Shown one piece after another: positions 10,691 to 21,043 of a stretch of DNA of 64,000 nt; position 1 is the stretch's first letter; each line of letters begins with the position of its first letter. The notes beneath the pieces are model-generated. The model ran no database searches and was not told where the DNA came from. It was given only the letters and a program-made list of their open reading frames with translations. This DNA comes from Amborella trichopoda (taxonomy: Eukaryota > Streptophyta > Magnoliopsida > Amborellales > Amborellaceae), in contig NW_006498192.1 of NCBI RefSeq assembly GCF_000471905.2, positions 2,966,548 to 3,030,547 of the forward strand, read 5' to 3'. The translations under genes were made by a program, and so were the position numbers.

Positions 10691-11915
10691 GGTAAGTGAA
10701 GCGTTGTGGAGGATAGGTCTGTGGATTGCAATTTGACTCTCTGGGGATAAAATAGTTAAGGCTATACTCAAACAGATGGCTTAGACAGAGATGGTGACCC
10801 AATGAGGAGTGGCAAATGGAAGCTGATTTCTAGGGGTTATGGTGAAAGCATGGCTTTTTTAAGGTGAAAGATGAAACTCCATGGGGAATAGCTTGGTGCA
10901 AAACTGACCCACGGGGATTGAAGGGGTAAGCACGACCTTTTCGGCATATGCCTTACTTCACTAGGGATGATGGGATGTGGCATTGGTGTAACTCCTACTA
11001 GGGATGATGGTAGAAGTCTTACAGTGGTGACCGAGTTCAGCCATACATGGCATTAGCGTGGAGTCACCAGTTGTATGAATGGAGTTGAGTAGTTGCTGGC
11101 ATGTGGCATTGGTATGCACGACATTAGTTCACAAGCAGCATTCGTAAGGGAGTTTCACTCGTGGCGTTAGTCATTAGCTTTCACACGTGTAAGGAGCTAC
11201 GAGCAGCATTGGTCTGAGATTGGGCCTTCGGCTTGGGCCCAGCTCGGTCCTGGTTCATTGTCTTTTTGACGCTTGGCATTGTACTGACGGTGGTAAGCCT
11301 GTGTTTGGGTCTCGAGTCTGAGCCCGACCTGGTCTAGTCCATTGCCGTTTGGCCTTTAGGAACTTGTCTGGCATTCTTGCTTTATGAGGAGCACTTCGAG
11401 GAAACGTCTACTATAGAAGGGGGTAAACTCCATTTTTACCGAAGGTAAAAATGGTTAAGGCTTTTAACAGTAAGAGTGAGAGAGCTTCCGGTGGGAATTC
11501 CGACAGAGCATGAAGTTTACAGGTGAGAGTTTGCCGGCAAGCACTTCGTCCAAAAAGAACTAGCAGAGTTACACGGGCGCTTCGCAAGGGCCATTGCTGT
11601 TGGAGTTGAAGAGAAGGCAGCGCGAGCAAAATAGGGTGTTGGCCGGAGTCTATAGAGATTCCAGCAGTGGTTCTGGGAGTACCAGAGAAGAGGAAGAGAT
11701 CTAAGTTGCCGTAGGGAGCAGCCAGTGAACTTCTGTAGTTTTTTTGGAGTTTTCCAGTGGTTTTCAACTATCGGGAAGAAGAGGGGAAGGTTTGCCAATG
11801 AGTTTTCCAGCTAGTGGAAGTGGTTTCTCGGTAGGAAGTCGAGAGGTGTAGGACAGTGAACCGCCTCTTGAAGGTGGATGGTTGCCAGGTTGATGAAGGG
11901 GCACAAGACACTAAA
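10691..11915 (-). other. Non-coding interior of B
   Basis: No gene is seen. It contains recurring short segments such as GGGGATTGAAGGGGTAAGCA (10,913-10,930 region, repeated in E near 55,735) and a block at about 11,215-11,370 rich in GGCCC that is shared with E at about 56,200-56,350. Near 11,420-11,455, (G)TAAACTCCATTTTTACCG and its partner form a small inverted repeat; the matching place in C is 33,815-33,870. Confidence 0.6.
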
Positions 11916-12051
11916 GGGTCTCGAGAATTGAAGGGTCTCGAGAACTGAAGAGTTGCGGGAACTAAAGGGTCGCAAGAATTGAACCGTCACAGAAACCAAA
12001 GGGTCACGAGAGTTGAAATGTCACGGGAGCCGAAGAGTTGCGAGAGTTGAA
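11916..12051. repeat. 17-bp tandem repeat, eight units
   Basis: Eight head-to-tail units of exactly 17 bp with consensus close to GGGTCACGAGAATTGAA (11,916-11,932 through 12,035-12,051), with one to six differences per unit. The period is not a multiple of three, so it is not a coding repeat. Its segment is absent from element E. Confidence 0.9.
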
Positions 12052-12425
12052 TAGTCATTGGGCTTCTAAACAGTTGCGAGGAAACGAAGGGGCTCAAGGA
12101 AGCTGGATATTCACTATCGTTAGCAATCGAAGCATCACGAGTGAGCACGCACAGTGATAGAGAACACAGTCACCCTTAGCCTTAGCCGACATTAGCCCTT
12201 TGTCAGACCCAATCGGCATTACACCTCAAAGCCACAGCCAGCATTAGTCTTTTTGTAAATGCAGCCGAGGTTAGCTCTTGGAAACGCAGCCGGCATTGAA
12301 CTTTTTGAAGACACCCAACATTAGTCTTGCACAGCACTAGTTAGCGCCTTAGTCAAGCATGGTCATCAACATGACGCACACGACATTAGTCGAGCAATGC
12401 AGTAGCTGCTCCCTCAGCGACCCTT
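12052..12425. repeat. Dispersed CCGGCATTAG motif region
   Basis: From about 12,160 to 12,390 the motif GCCGGCATTAG or GCCGACATTAG recurs every 25 to 35 bp with poor spacing regularity. A similar region is at 11,000-11,215, in E at 55,975-56,180, and in reverse orientation in C at 32,860-33,190. No gene is seen. Confidence 0.6.
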
Positions 12426-12830
12426 TCATGACCGGTGGTGAATTGTCTTCCTACTGTGATCGTGCGCGGCGACGACTTGAGTTAGCAAAGGGTGGTAACC
12501 AATGGTGAGGCTTGGCCTTTGAAGCCTCTTGGAAATCAAGTCCTCCAACACAATTGTGAACTCCATGTTGTTCTGTGGAAGGGTCCTCATTATGAACACG
12601 GTATGCTCTCCATCATAGGTCAGATCCTTGCCAGAGAAATGTGCTCTATATGTTTGATATTCTTGATCAAAGCGCTTCGACCTTCTCTTAATGTGAGAGC
12701 AACTTTTGTCCTGTAACCATCCTTTTTTCCTCAAATGCAAGAGCAATGCTGCTGTCAGTCGTTCTCTTTTCCTCATATGCAAGAGCAACGCTGGGGTCAG
12801 TCGTTCTCTTTTCCTCAAATTCAAGAGCAA
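12426..12830 (-). other. Open frame with 14-residue repeats, unknown
   Basis: A 134-residue open frame whose N-terminal 45 residues repeat a 14-residue unit of the type RKRERLTxALLLHM. At DNA level this is a 42-bp tandem repeat at 12,729-12,812 plus a partial third copy to about 12,836, so the period keeps the frame. The remainder (FDQEYQTYRAHFSGKDLTYD onward) matches no family that I recognise. It lies downstream of the protease linker, where reverse transcriptase would be. The segment is absent from E. It could be a relic of an extra reading frame or chance; I do not assign a function. Confidence 0.25.
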
Positions 12831-12849
12831 CCCTTTGATAAAATATCCT

Positions 12850-13080
12850 TGTAACCTCCCTAATAGCGGATTTCCTGTTGTAGTTTGTGATTTCTCTTAC
12901 CACAATAAAAAAAAAGCTTTTACTTTCGTACCTTGCTTCTTTTCTTTTATTCCGTTACTTTTATTCCGACACTTATAATATCCCCTTGGTTTATGAATAA
13001 AATTCTCCTTTTTCTTCGATATGATGAGTCATTTTTTTCTTTTTCCATTTGCTTCTCTGTACTCTATCTCTTACTCTTGT
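12850..13080 (+). other. Non-coding segment with AATAAA, plus strand
   Basis: The text around 12,974-13,010 (TATAATATCCCCTTGGTTTA then ATGAATAAAA) resembles 22,727-22,766 of element D, where an AATAAA also follows. Both look like the end of a transcription unit running opposite to the element. The evidence is similarity and an AATAAA only. Confidence 0.3.
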
Positions 13081-14420
13081 TCATTGTTCCTGCCCTTTCA
13101 TGGAATGGAACGTGGAGGAATACCCTACACCTTCTTTTGTTTTATGATAAGTCGTTGTAGCTTCAATGACCTCGAATGGGGGAGCAATTACTTCTTCTCC
13201 CCTTAATGTTTGATTGAACATGGGCTCATAATTCATTGTTCTCATAATATGATGAGCCTGCTCACTGTAAATAGTCCAATCAGGAGGGGTTTTTGCTTCT
13301 GGTTGAGGTGCATTAACTCCAAGCTCATCGTAGCTCTTGGTCTCAAGCACGAACTCCTTTAGGTGTTTCGAAGCGATACGCATAACCCCCAATTGATTTT
13401 GGAGATTACGAACCTCGCGTCTTAACTCTACTAAGAGATCCTACTCTTGAGGGAAAGAGGGTTGTCCTTTCTTAGCTGCTCTTTTCCCAAAGAATCAGGG
13501 AAGCGCAAGACTTTTCACGGTGGCTGGTGCGCCATTACTTCTTTCAAGACTGCAATGGGGACATGCAAGAATTTTTTATTGTCTTGCATGTAAGTGATCT
13601 TTGGAGCAGGAAGATCTATCCCCGTAACTTGTTCAATCTCTGGAGTGTCTTCTGGTTCATCTTCTTGCGAAGGTGGCTTAGTACTGGAAGCAGAGGGGGA
13701 AACCTCATTTTTAGGAGAAGATGGATTTTTCTCTGGGATGATGGATGGCTTACTAATATGAATCGGAGTCAGAAGGAGAATTTTTCTTGCCTTCCCTCCT
13801 CTTTAAACATGCTTACACGAGTTCCCCCGATGTCCTCAACATCTTCATGAGGCGAAGGTTCCGCCTTTTTGACAAACTTGTGATCACCTTCTCCTGACTT
13901 TTGGGGTGACACCGAATCTGTGAAGCAGTATCTAGCATCAGCTTGGTGAGTTTCGGCTACAGGAAGCGGTCTTCTATTAGCATAGATTGTATACTGTCTC
14001 CCATCTCGACTATACTTGAAGCACTGATGCAATGTGGATGGGACCACCTCCTGATCATGGAGCCACAAGCGGTCGAGAAGGATGTTGTAAGATGTGTAGG
14101 TGTCGATTACATGAAATTGGGCGTAATCATTTAATTCACCCATCCTGAGACAAAGGTCGACAGTGCTAGCTGGCTTCTCTCCTGACTAGTTGAACCCCTG
14201 GATTGTGATGTGAGTCAAAGTGAGATCCTTAGAACTTAATCCCAAAGGAGTGAGGATTCTCCTTGGGATATGGTTGATTGCAGACCTCCATCTAATATAA
14301 TTCGGTTGATGGGACATGCATGTAGCTCACCAGTCACAAAGAGAAAGCGATCGTCGAATTTTTCTCCCAATTGCAAATCATCCTTTGAGAAGGTGATCGC
14401 CACGCATCAACTTAAGATCA
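13081..14420 (-). pseudogene. Aspartic protease relic and linker, element B
   Basis: The protease would cut the gag-pol polyprotein. Near 14,290-14,410 the text DDLQLGEKF and VTGELHACPINRIILDGG is readable, the last three residues being the DGG active-site form seen in E, but the flanking region after it is scrambled. The C-terminal half is open at 13,769-14,143: GELNDYAQFHVIDTYTSYNI, then VPSTLHQCFKYS and SPQKSGEGD. A further piece at 13,081-13,392 (SYDELGVNAP, IYSEQAHHIMRTMNYEPMFN) is the segment that precedes reverse transcriptase in intact relatives. Coding then stops; no reverse transcriptase follows. Confidence 0.8.
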
Positions 14421-15360
14421 TTGGGTCCACCTCAACGGGTTCCACCTCAGTCTCGTACACCTCTGGATTGGAGAGAGCATGAACCAGAGCCATACGGTAA
14501 TCCCTCGAGAGCATGAAAGCAGGTGAGGGAGAAGTGGCGGACCAGGAAACTTCAAAATGCCTGGCTTCTGAGTTGGAAGTTGCAACATTTTCCTCAATCT
14601 CAGGTTCATTTGCCCCGTGCTAGGTGAGGCTTCTGAGATTCGCACCATGTGGCAGTCTTCCTGCGAATAGAAGCTCTGCCCTCTTGATTCTCTCAGCCTC
14701 TGCTCAAAGTCAGGCTCAAGAGGCCACTGATGTTTCTTTGGCTTTGACCACTTGTGCTTCTTGGTGGAAAAAGATGGATCTGACTTGGCTCGAGCTATTA
14801 GGGTGTCAGCAACTATCAAGAATCCACCCGCGTGGGGTAACGACTTTTTCAGCCTTCTACGGTGCGTCCTGCTTTGTTTCCTTCAAGTTTTCTATCAAAA
14901 GCCTCGAAGTCTGGACATTTCAAGATCGTACCTACAGGAGACATAGAAGAGGAAGGATAAGAAGAAGAAGAAGAAGAAGAAGAAGAGGAAGAGGGAGAAG
15001 GGTCAATAGGTGAGGGACTTTTAAGGTCGTTCCCCTCATTAGACCGATCTTGGTAGCTTTTTACGTCACCACCAAAGTTGGGTGTGTGCAGGGTGTCTTT
15101 TAGGTCTTTCCCCTGCTTAGGCCGTTGGGGGGTGCTTTTAATGTCGTCACCCTCATTGGACATGCCGCGAGTAAGAGATGACCCAGGGGTATCCTCTTGA
15201 TGAGATGAAGGAATAAGGTCGATGGTGATCGATATCAAGTCTTGTACGGTTGGCAAGGGAGGAAGTGGCCTGAGAAGTTCTTGCTCGACTATTGGCTGAG
15301 GAACCTCGTTCTTTCGGCGAGCAGCTGTTGGTGCTCGTCTTCTTCTAGTTGCCTCGGAGG
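14418..15360 (-). pseudogene. gag-protease linker of element B
   Basis: Two open pieces. 14,849-15,256 has SSHQEDTPGSSLTRGMSNEG, a Ser run encoded by the GAAGAA tract at 14,958-14,995, and KCPDFEAFDRKLEG. 14,418-14,819 has ARAKSDPSFSTKKHKWSKPK and FEQRLRESRGQSFYSQEDCH. Both match A, C and E in the same order. A frame change separates them. The DNA of the Ser run is a simple repeat and probably changes length easily. Function is unknown. Confidence 0.8.
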
Positions 15361-15479
15361 TGCTTCATCCAGGTTTGTTAACAGCCTTAGCTTGACAAAT
15401 CGCTTCTTGCTTTAAAGACTTGAGCCTGCTCCACCCATGATGGACTTTCCATGGCTGGGAATTCGAGGGTTCAGCAGGA

Positions 15480-17611
15480 TCAGAGGCTTTATCATGGGAG
15501 TCTTGCACTGAGACACAGTCCTGAGTAGAAGTATCGACTTGCGTTCAGCGTAAGCAATGTGACCTGCTTGGTGTTTTTTCGCAACCACAGCTTCAAACCC
15601 ATGGCATTCACTCTACTTTCGGCCCCATATCTGATGGTACGGGCACTAGTGATTCCCAGTTCCCTGAGCAAGGCGCTTCGGTTTCCTCACCGGCTTTAGT
15701 GCAATGAGTCCTTGTTGGAGCATCATATCGAAAAGAGCGTGGAGAAGATCTGTTGATGGTTCATCAGAAGGGCGCAAGCTTTTGTCTTCCTTCTGTACTG
15801 TTACCACGTGGGAAGCCTCAGTTGCACCAAATGCTTTCTTGAGTTCTTCGAGCTTGATTTGACCCTTCTAGGTCAGAGCCTCGATGAGGTCTTTATGTGT
15901 ATAGTATCCTTTTGTGGAGTGGTTTACCATTCGTTGATAAGTAGAATATCTTGCGTGCGTATTGAGACCAGCTTGATCGGGAAACTTGATCTCAGGCAGC
16001 TCAATCATGCTCAGTTCCAGCAATAGTCGGAGCAGTGCAAGAACCCATTCCTTTTCAAAAGCATAAATCTTGTTCTGATGGTTAGTCCAATAATCACTTT
16101 CATTAAGGTTCGCAGAAGGGGGTACCCAGCTGTATGACTGCTGCTTGCCTCCTTGAGGCACTGTCTGGGTTTCTGTTGTGCCTACCCCTTTGGAGAGGTC
16201 AAAAGTTTGAAAGGTAGACTTCTTTGGATCATTGACTGTAATGGCCGCACTTATTACCCCTCTTTCTTGGTTTCCTGAGGCGTTGGCCTGAGAATTACCA
16301 TTGCCCTTGTTGTTTTCCAAGCTGGGACAAACTCCCTATGTGAGCTGACTGTGCGAACTGACTTAGAGATTAGTTTTGACATGGAGGTCAGGTTGGAGGC
16401 CTCATCATGTAGAGCGATCTCAGGTCGCATGTTTCGCACACAGGTCTGAACTGCTTCCTTCTCAGACATGGGATTGGGATGGCGAGCGGCAAAACCTTTC
16501 GAACTTGCTATGAATTGATCCACAGGTTCATCTGGTTCTTGGGTCAACGTTAGAAGCTTGATGGTTTGGACTTCTCTCTCAACCTCATAGAAACATTGGT
16601 GGAACAATTTCTCCATTTCCTCCCAAGTATGTAATGAATTTGGGGGCAGCCGAGCATACCACTGAAAAGAAAGGCCATCAAGAGTTTCAACAAACTGACG
16701 GAGAAGGAGTCTCCCACCAGCCGCTGTCTCTTGACATGCCGCTTAGAAATGGGCGATATGCTGGTGCGGGGATGTTGTTCCATTGAACAGGGGAAACTTC
16801 CCCTTTTTGTAATCTGAAGGAAATAGAATCTGATCAATGTGAGAGGGCTACGGCTTCTGGTAAAGTGTTGTACCATGTATACCCGAAGTTTGTCTGCTTT
16901 TTAAGCAACGGGTTACCATAGCATCAATGTCTGCCTGTGAGACGGGGTACGGAATGGAAATGTCCTATGAGGCAGGGGGAGAAGGCTTCCTTAGAGGTGC
17001 ATCGCCTGAGTGATGGGAATTGGCCTCATGAGGTGATACATTGACTGGCGACCGTGTGCTTTCCATGTGATCAATCTTCTCCATCATTGCTTTCACCATC
17101 TGCTCGAACTAGTTCCTATGTTCCTCTTGGGAGTCGTTAGGGTCTGTCACAACCATAATGCTAACCATTTCCTCAAGGTGGTCAGCCTTAGGTGGGCTTG
17201 AAGGCTTCTAAGCATGGCGAGTCACACGCGGCAAATCGGTCAGCAAGGGCACAACATGCCCTGCTTGTACTCGACTCCTATATTCAGAACGTGGGTTCTT
17301 GACGGTCTTGGCACAGTGGCTGTTGGGTGGTCGGGTCATCTTCTATGACCCTGACCATGGTGCAGGATTCTCGCACTACTTCTTCAGGTCTTGTGATCTG
17401 AAGAGGGTAGAACGGATTTTCAGGAAGAATACCCTTACAGCTGGATACCCTGACTTTTTCTGTCGGCTCCTTAATCAAGATCTGTAGTCCTTTATCTTTC
17501 TTGACCTTGAGACTGCGATAGACCTCTCTCCAGAACTGAGACTGGAATCGAGGTTTGCCCGCCTTCTTAGAGCATGAAAGGGTCGTGTCCATAAGATGGG
17601 GCAGTGCCACT
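15480..17611 (-). pseudogene. gag of element B
   Basis: The most complete minus-strand gag. The N-terminal block (17,284-17,611) reads CSKKAGKPRFQSQFWREVYR, close to C at 27,290-27,360. The central retrotransposon gag domain spans about 16,250-16,870, with YARLPPNSLHTW-type text in one frame and MEKLFHQCFYEVEREVQTIK, PVDQFI and KEAVQTCVRNM in the next. The C-terminal block (15,868-16,320) has SYSWVPPSANLNESDY, EKEWVLALLRLLLE and IKFPDQAGLNTHARY. A zinc-knuckle remnant and CPYHQIWG-like text lie near 15,580-15,680. Stops, including one at the end of EALT (about 15,868), and several frame changes inactivate it. It joins mid-LTR sequence at about 17,612. Confidence 0.88.
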
Positions 17612-17699
17612 CGAGTCAAGGCCCAGCTCACTGTGCATGTTTCTAGAGGATAAGAGAAGAATGAGACTGTCATGCCTGACGATGGGTATCGTCGTACAT

Positions 17700-18340
17700 G
17701 ACTGGAGAAGAGAGAAAAGAAGTAACAAGGTGAGAGAAAGAAAGACAAAGAGGAAGAAAGAGGGTTTAAGAAAGAGAAAGAAGAAAGGAAAGTAGAGAGA
17801 GAAGGAAAGTGAACAGTGAGAGGCAAAAAAAAGAAGAGAGAGAAAAGGAAAGTGAGGAGAATGGTTAGGAAAGAGTCAGAGAAAAGAGAAGGAAAGAGAC
17901 TAGGAAAGAGAGAGGAGAAAGAAGGAAAGAGAGAGAAAGAAACACGCACAGCGTTGCCACCACTGTGTGTGCTAAAGAGAGAAAACAAAATAGAGAGAGA
18001 ATTTCATGCATGACACTGCTATTGCCATGCACATTCAGATAAGGAGAAGCAGAGAGAAAGATCGAGCAGAGAGAGAATAAATAAAGAAGGACAAGAAGAT
18101 GAAGGAGAAGAGAGAGAAGAGTGAAAGAGAAGGAAGAGAGAAGCATGCACACCGCTACCATAGGCGTGCATGTTCAAAGAAAGGAAGAGAGAGAAGCAGA
18201 GAAATGGAGAAGAACAAAGAAAAGAGAGACAAAGAAGGAGAGAGAAAAAGCCCGAAGAAGAGGAAGAGTAGAGAGAAAAAGGAGGATAAAGAAGAGAATT
18301 AACTTGAGGAAGAGGGGTATCGGCTTAATTTTTCTCTCTC
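17700..18340 (-). repeat. GA-rich tract with palindromes, B LTR
   Basis: GA-rich on the plus strand, with a few palindromes of the E type, for example near 17,942-17,972 (CACGCACAGCG with CACTGTGTGTG), 18,003-18,035 and 18,143-18,175. The array is shorter than in E. A donor-like site ahead of it appears mutated (about 18,299: AAGTTAATT where A has AAGGTAATT). Confidence 0.75.
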
Positions 18341-18394
18341 CTCTCTCTCTCTCTCCAAGACTTGCCTATCGAACTCAATCTAAAAACTCAAAAC

Positions 18395-18454
18395 TTTATT
18401 GATGAATTGAAAGTATGAGTACCTTTTTACAATTAAGTTTAGCATATATTTATA
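18395..18454 (-). promoter_or_regulatory. LTR promoter and poly(A) signal, B LTR
   Basis: On the minus strand TATAAATAT occupies 18,454-18,446 and AATAAA occupies 18,400-18,395. The arrangement matches the other LTRs. Confidence 0.65.
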
Positions 18455-19724
18455 AAATTGGAACCAAACATGGGTGGATGCTAAAACGTTATCGTAATTG
18501 ATAATAATTGCAATTTATTTTAATTAAAATAAATTCTAAAAATGGCTGCAAAATGACTATTTTGCCCCTGCTTAACAATTCATGGAATTCCAAAACAGTC
18601 CTTGCTGTTGCTTTAGTACGTGTGTGATCTTCCATGGATGATCTGGGGTTCCTCTGGTGCCCATTTGATGAAAAGATGATTGCTTTCTTGTAAGGTTCGT
18701 CATGGCAAGGATTATGTTTTTAAGCTACGATCATGCGACTAGAAATTCGGCTGAATCTTAAAAACTTTGGATCCATAGTGTGCTCATAACTTGATGTTTC
18801 TTTATTGTTTCTTCATTGTATTGCACTGAGCATACCGTCACAATCGCATGGTAGCAAACACTACTCGATTTCATGCATTTTGTAGTCTTGGGCTTTTGGC
18901 TGAAATTTGAATTTCGGTGGTCGAATTTACGGCAACTTTATCGACTTCTCGCGTGAAATATGATCGTTCATCACGCACAAGGAACTGGTCTCGTGTCAAT
19001 CCGATGCATGCGATGGAACTAGTCACGTGTCAATCTGATGCGCTAGCATCGTGATATGGTCGCTCGCGTGGGATGTGATACTGTTGAGTTTCCTGCTACT
19101 TCACTAATCATTAACTTCTCTCTCTATTTTCTCCCTGCTCGGGTGTTGTCATGGAACGTGCTACACATCGAAACACTCATCTTGACGAGACGAACATGCT
19201 CACAAAATTTGAGTATGATCTGACTCGAGACGAGTGAGATATGGCTCCTGAAGGCTACTTCCCGAGACTATAAAAACAGTCACCTTTATTTGTGATTTGG
19301 TGTAGGGAGGGCGCATGAAAATAGTGTGCGGCCTACCTGTTTGCGATCTTTTACTCATAACATTGTCCTAGAGTGCCCGATTAAGCCAAAACTTTGTCCA
19401 TAGTGGTTTTTTATCATGCCGGATACAATGGCGGTGGTCCCATAGCACTTTGACGCACCGAAAATAAAATTCTAGTTACAGAGTCTGTTTCAGAGTGCTA
19501 GAGACTAATGTTTTTGAAATTTTTTGTTTGTATGCACTGCCTTAAACATGTCAGATTGTGACGAAACTTAGCAGGTGGCCTTTTAAAGCCCTTATGAATA
19601 TTTCCACTTGTTTTGGGACAATTCTAAGACTATTGAGAATTCCACTGTAATCCAGGCTTTATTGATCAACTTCTCTTTTTATTCCGCATAGGGGACCCAA
19701 GGTGTTGAAAAATATCTTCAATCA

Positions 19725-20233
19725 GTCATGACATGTGCCATATGTGAAAATGACCAAGTCATTGAGACCAAGCTTTTGCCCAAGTTTGAGCTTGTTTCGA
19801 TGCCCAACGAGTGTTGTATGGGCATTTGCAGATCATCCTAAGATGTGAATGCAGCCTCCATGATAGGGGACTGATTTGGTAAGGCCACACCGCAATAGTT
19901 TACAATGTACAACCTACCTGTTTTGTGGTAATTTGGGCCCAACATGTTTTTGGGAGGTCCGATTGAGCCCAAATTTAGTCCCGAGAGATTTCTTGAAGTT
20001 CTGGTTGCAATGGAAGTAGTTTGGTACTGTTTTGAAGCCTCTAGCATAAGGCTATAGTTATAAGGTCTCTTTTTAGCAAGATAATACTCTTTCTAGGGTT
20101 GCCTAGTCTTAAGCTTATTTTTGTAGTGTTCCCTTGATCTAACAGTGTCTTGGGCATCGGCATGATCAGGTTGTCACTGGCTCTCTCCTTATCTGTACCA
20201 GCGATGCAAGTACGTCAAAAATGACGTATAACA
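19725..20233 (-). repeat. Fragment of the divergent 3' LTR of element D
   Basis: It follows the same order of short matches as the U3 of B's LTR (for example AAGTTTGAGC, CCCAACGAGTG, and a GATTGAGCCCAAA counterpart of GATTAAGCCAAAA) but is far more diverged. On the minus strand it starts TGTTATACGTC at 20,233, and just outside are segments matching the sequence outside the other LTRs (GGATGTTGCGCTTTGAGAGA). I read it as the U3 of an older related LTR, interrupted at 19,724/19,725 by the A/B block. Confidence 0.65.
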
Positions 20234-20620
20234 ACTTTCCCTGGCGGATGTTGCGCTTTGAGAGAAGCGAGAAGTGCGACATTCGTAATAAAATTGACCA
20301 CCGAAGTTCATTTAAGACGTCTTTATTGCCTCTCAACAAATATAATTTGTTTTTCGATCACCGGCATCAGCACAATCCTTGAGGGGGAGATCATGTTAAG
20401 CTTCCTTCTGAAGGGGCGATCGAAGTGGACAATAGCGATTGGGAAGTTTACTTAAGGTTTTCTTTCCAATGCTACTGGAATCCTTTCCTTTTATGAGAGA
20501 GCACATTAATAGGTTGTCTCGTGAAGGACTTACCATTCCATGTCAACAATGCCTCCTAATGGCCCAGCTAGCGGGTTCCCTTGGTGCACGTTGCCCCAAT
20601 CTAGCTGGTGGGGATAATTT

Positions 20621-21043
20621 GGCTCTAGGGCCCGAATTTTTGTATTGGCTCTGGGGCCGGGGATTTTTGTTTTGGCTTTAGGGCTCAATTTTTGTTTTTG
20701 GCTTCGGCGCTGGAATTTTGTTTTGGCTCTGAGGTTGGGATTGTTTTTTGGCTCTAGGGCCGGAATTTTTTTTTGGCTCTAGGGCGGGAATTTTCTTTTT
20801 CTCTTGGGCCAAAATTGGTTTTTGCCTCTGAGGCTGGAATTTTTGTTTTGGCTCTAGCGTCAGAATTCTGTTTTAGCTCTGGGGAAGGAATTTTATTTTG
20901 GCTTTGGGGCCGAAATTGGTTTTTGGCTCTAGGGCCAGAGATTTTTGTTTTGGCTCTGGGGCCAGAATTTTGTTTTAGCTCTGGGGCTGGAATTTTGTTT
21001 TCTAGCTCTGGGGCTGGAATTTTGTTTTTAGCTCTGAGGCTGA
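20621..21043. repeat. About 26-bp minisatellite in D
   Basis: About 16 imperfect units of roughly 26 bp, consensus near GGCTCTGGGGCCGGAATTTT plus GTTTT. It replaces the 35-bp array seen in B, C, E and F at a similar distance from the LTR. Because 26 is not a multiple of three, the repetitive peptides it encodes on either strand are by-products. Confidence 0.9.

Larger units (their letters stand above)
8708..17611 (-). mobile_element. Element B: gag-protease element lacking pol
   Basis: Bounded by the LTR at 5,743-8,707 and a truncated LTR at 17,612-19,724. In minus-strand order it has gag (17,611-15,480), a linker, a protease relic and post-protease linker (14,420-13,081), then 4.4 kb of non-coding sequence with several minisatellites, ending at a polypurine-like segment next to 8,707. 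No YVDD, RNase H or integrase text appears between 13,081 and 8,708, so it is a deletion derivative or non-autonomous. The 5' leader and primer-binding site are missing: gag joins directly to mid-LTR sequence at about 17,612. Confidence 0.88.
17612..19724 (-). repeat. Truncated 5' LTR of element B
   Basis: It starts on the minus strand at 19,724 (TGATTGAAGA, against TGTTTGAAGA elsewhere) and follows the A/B LTR and E LTR closely through U3. It ends early: at about 17,612, inside the U5, the sequence passes straight into gag. The U5 end, primer-binding site and leader are therefore missing. The mid-LTR text at 17,612-17,710 matches E's LTR at about 50,000-50,100. The outer flank (19,725 on) is a different, divergent LTR. 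Confidence 0.85.
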
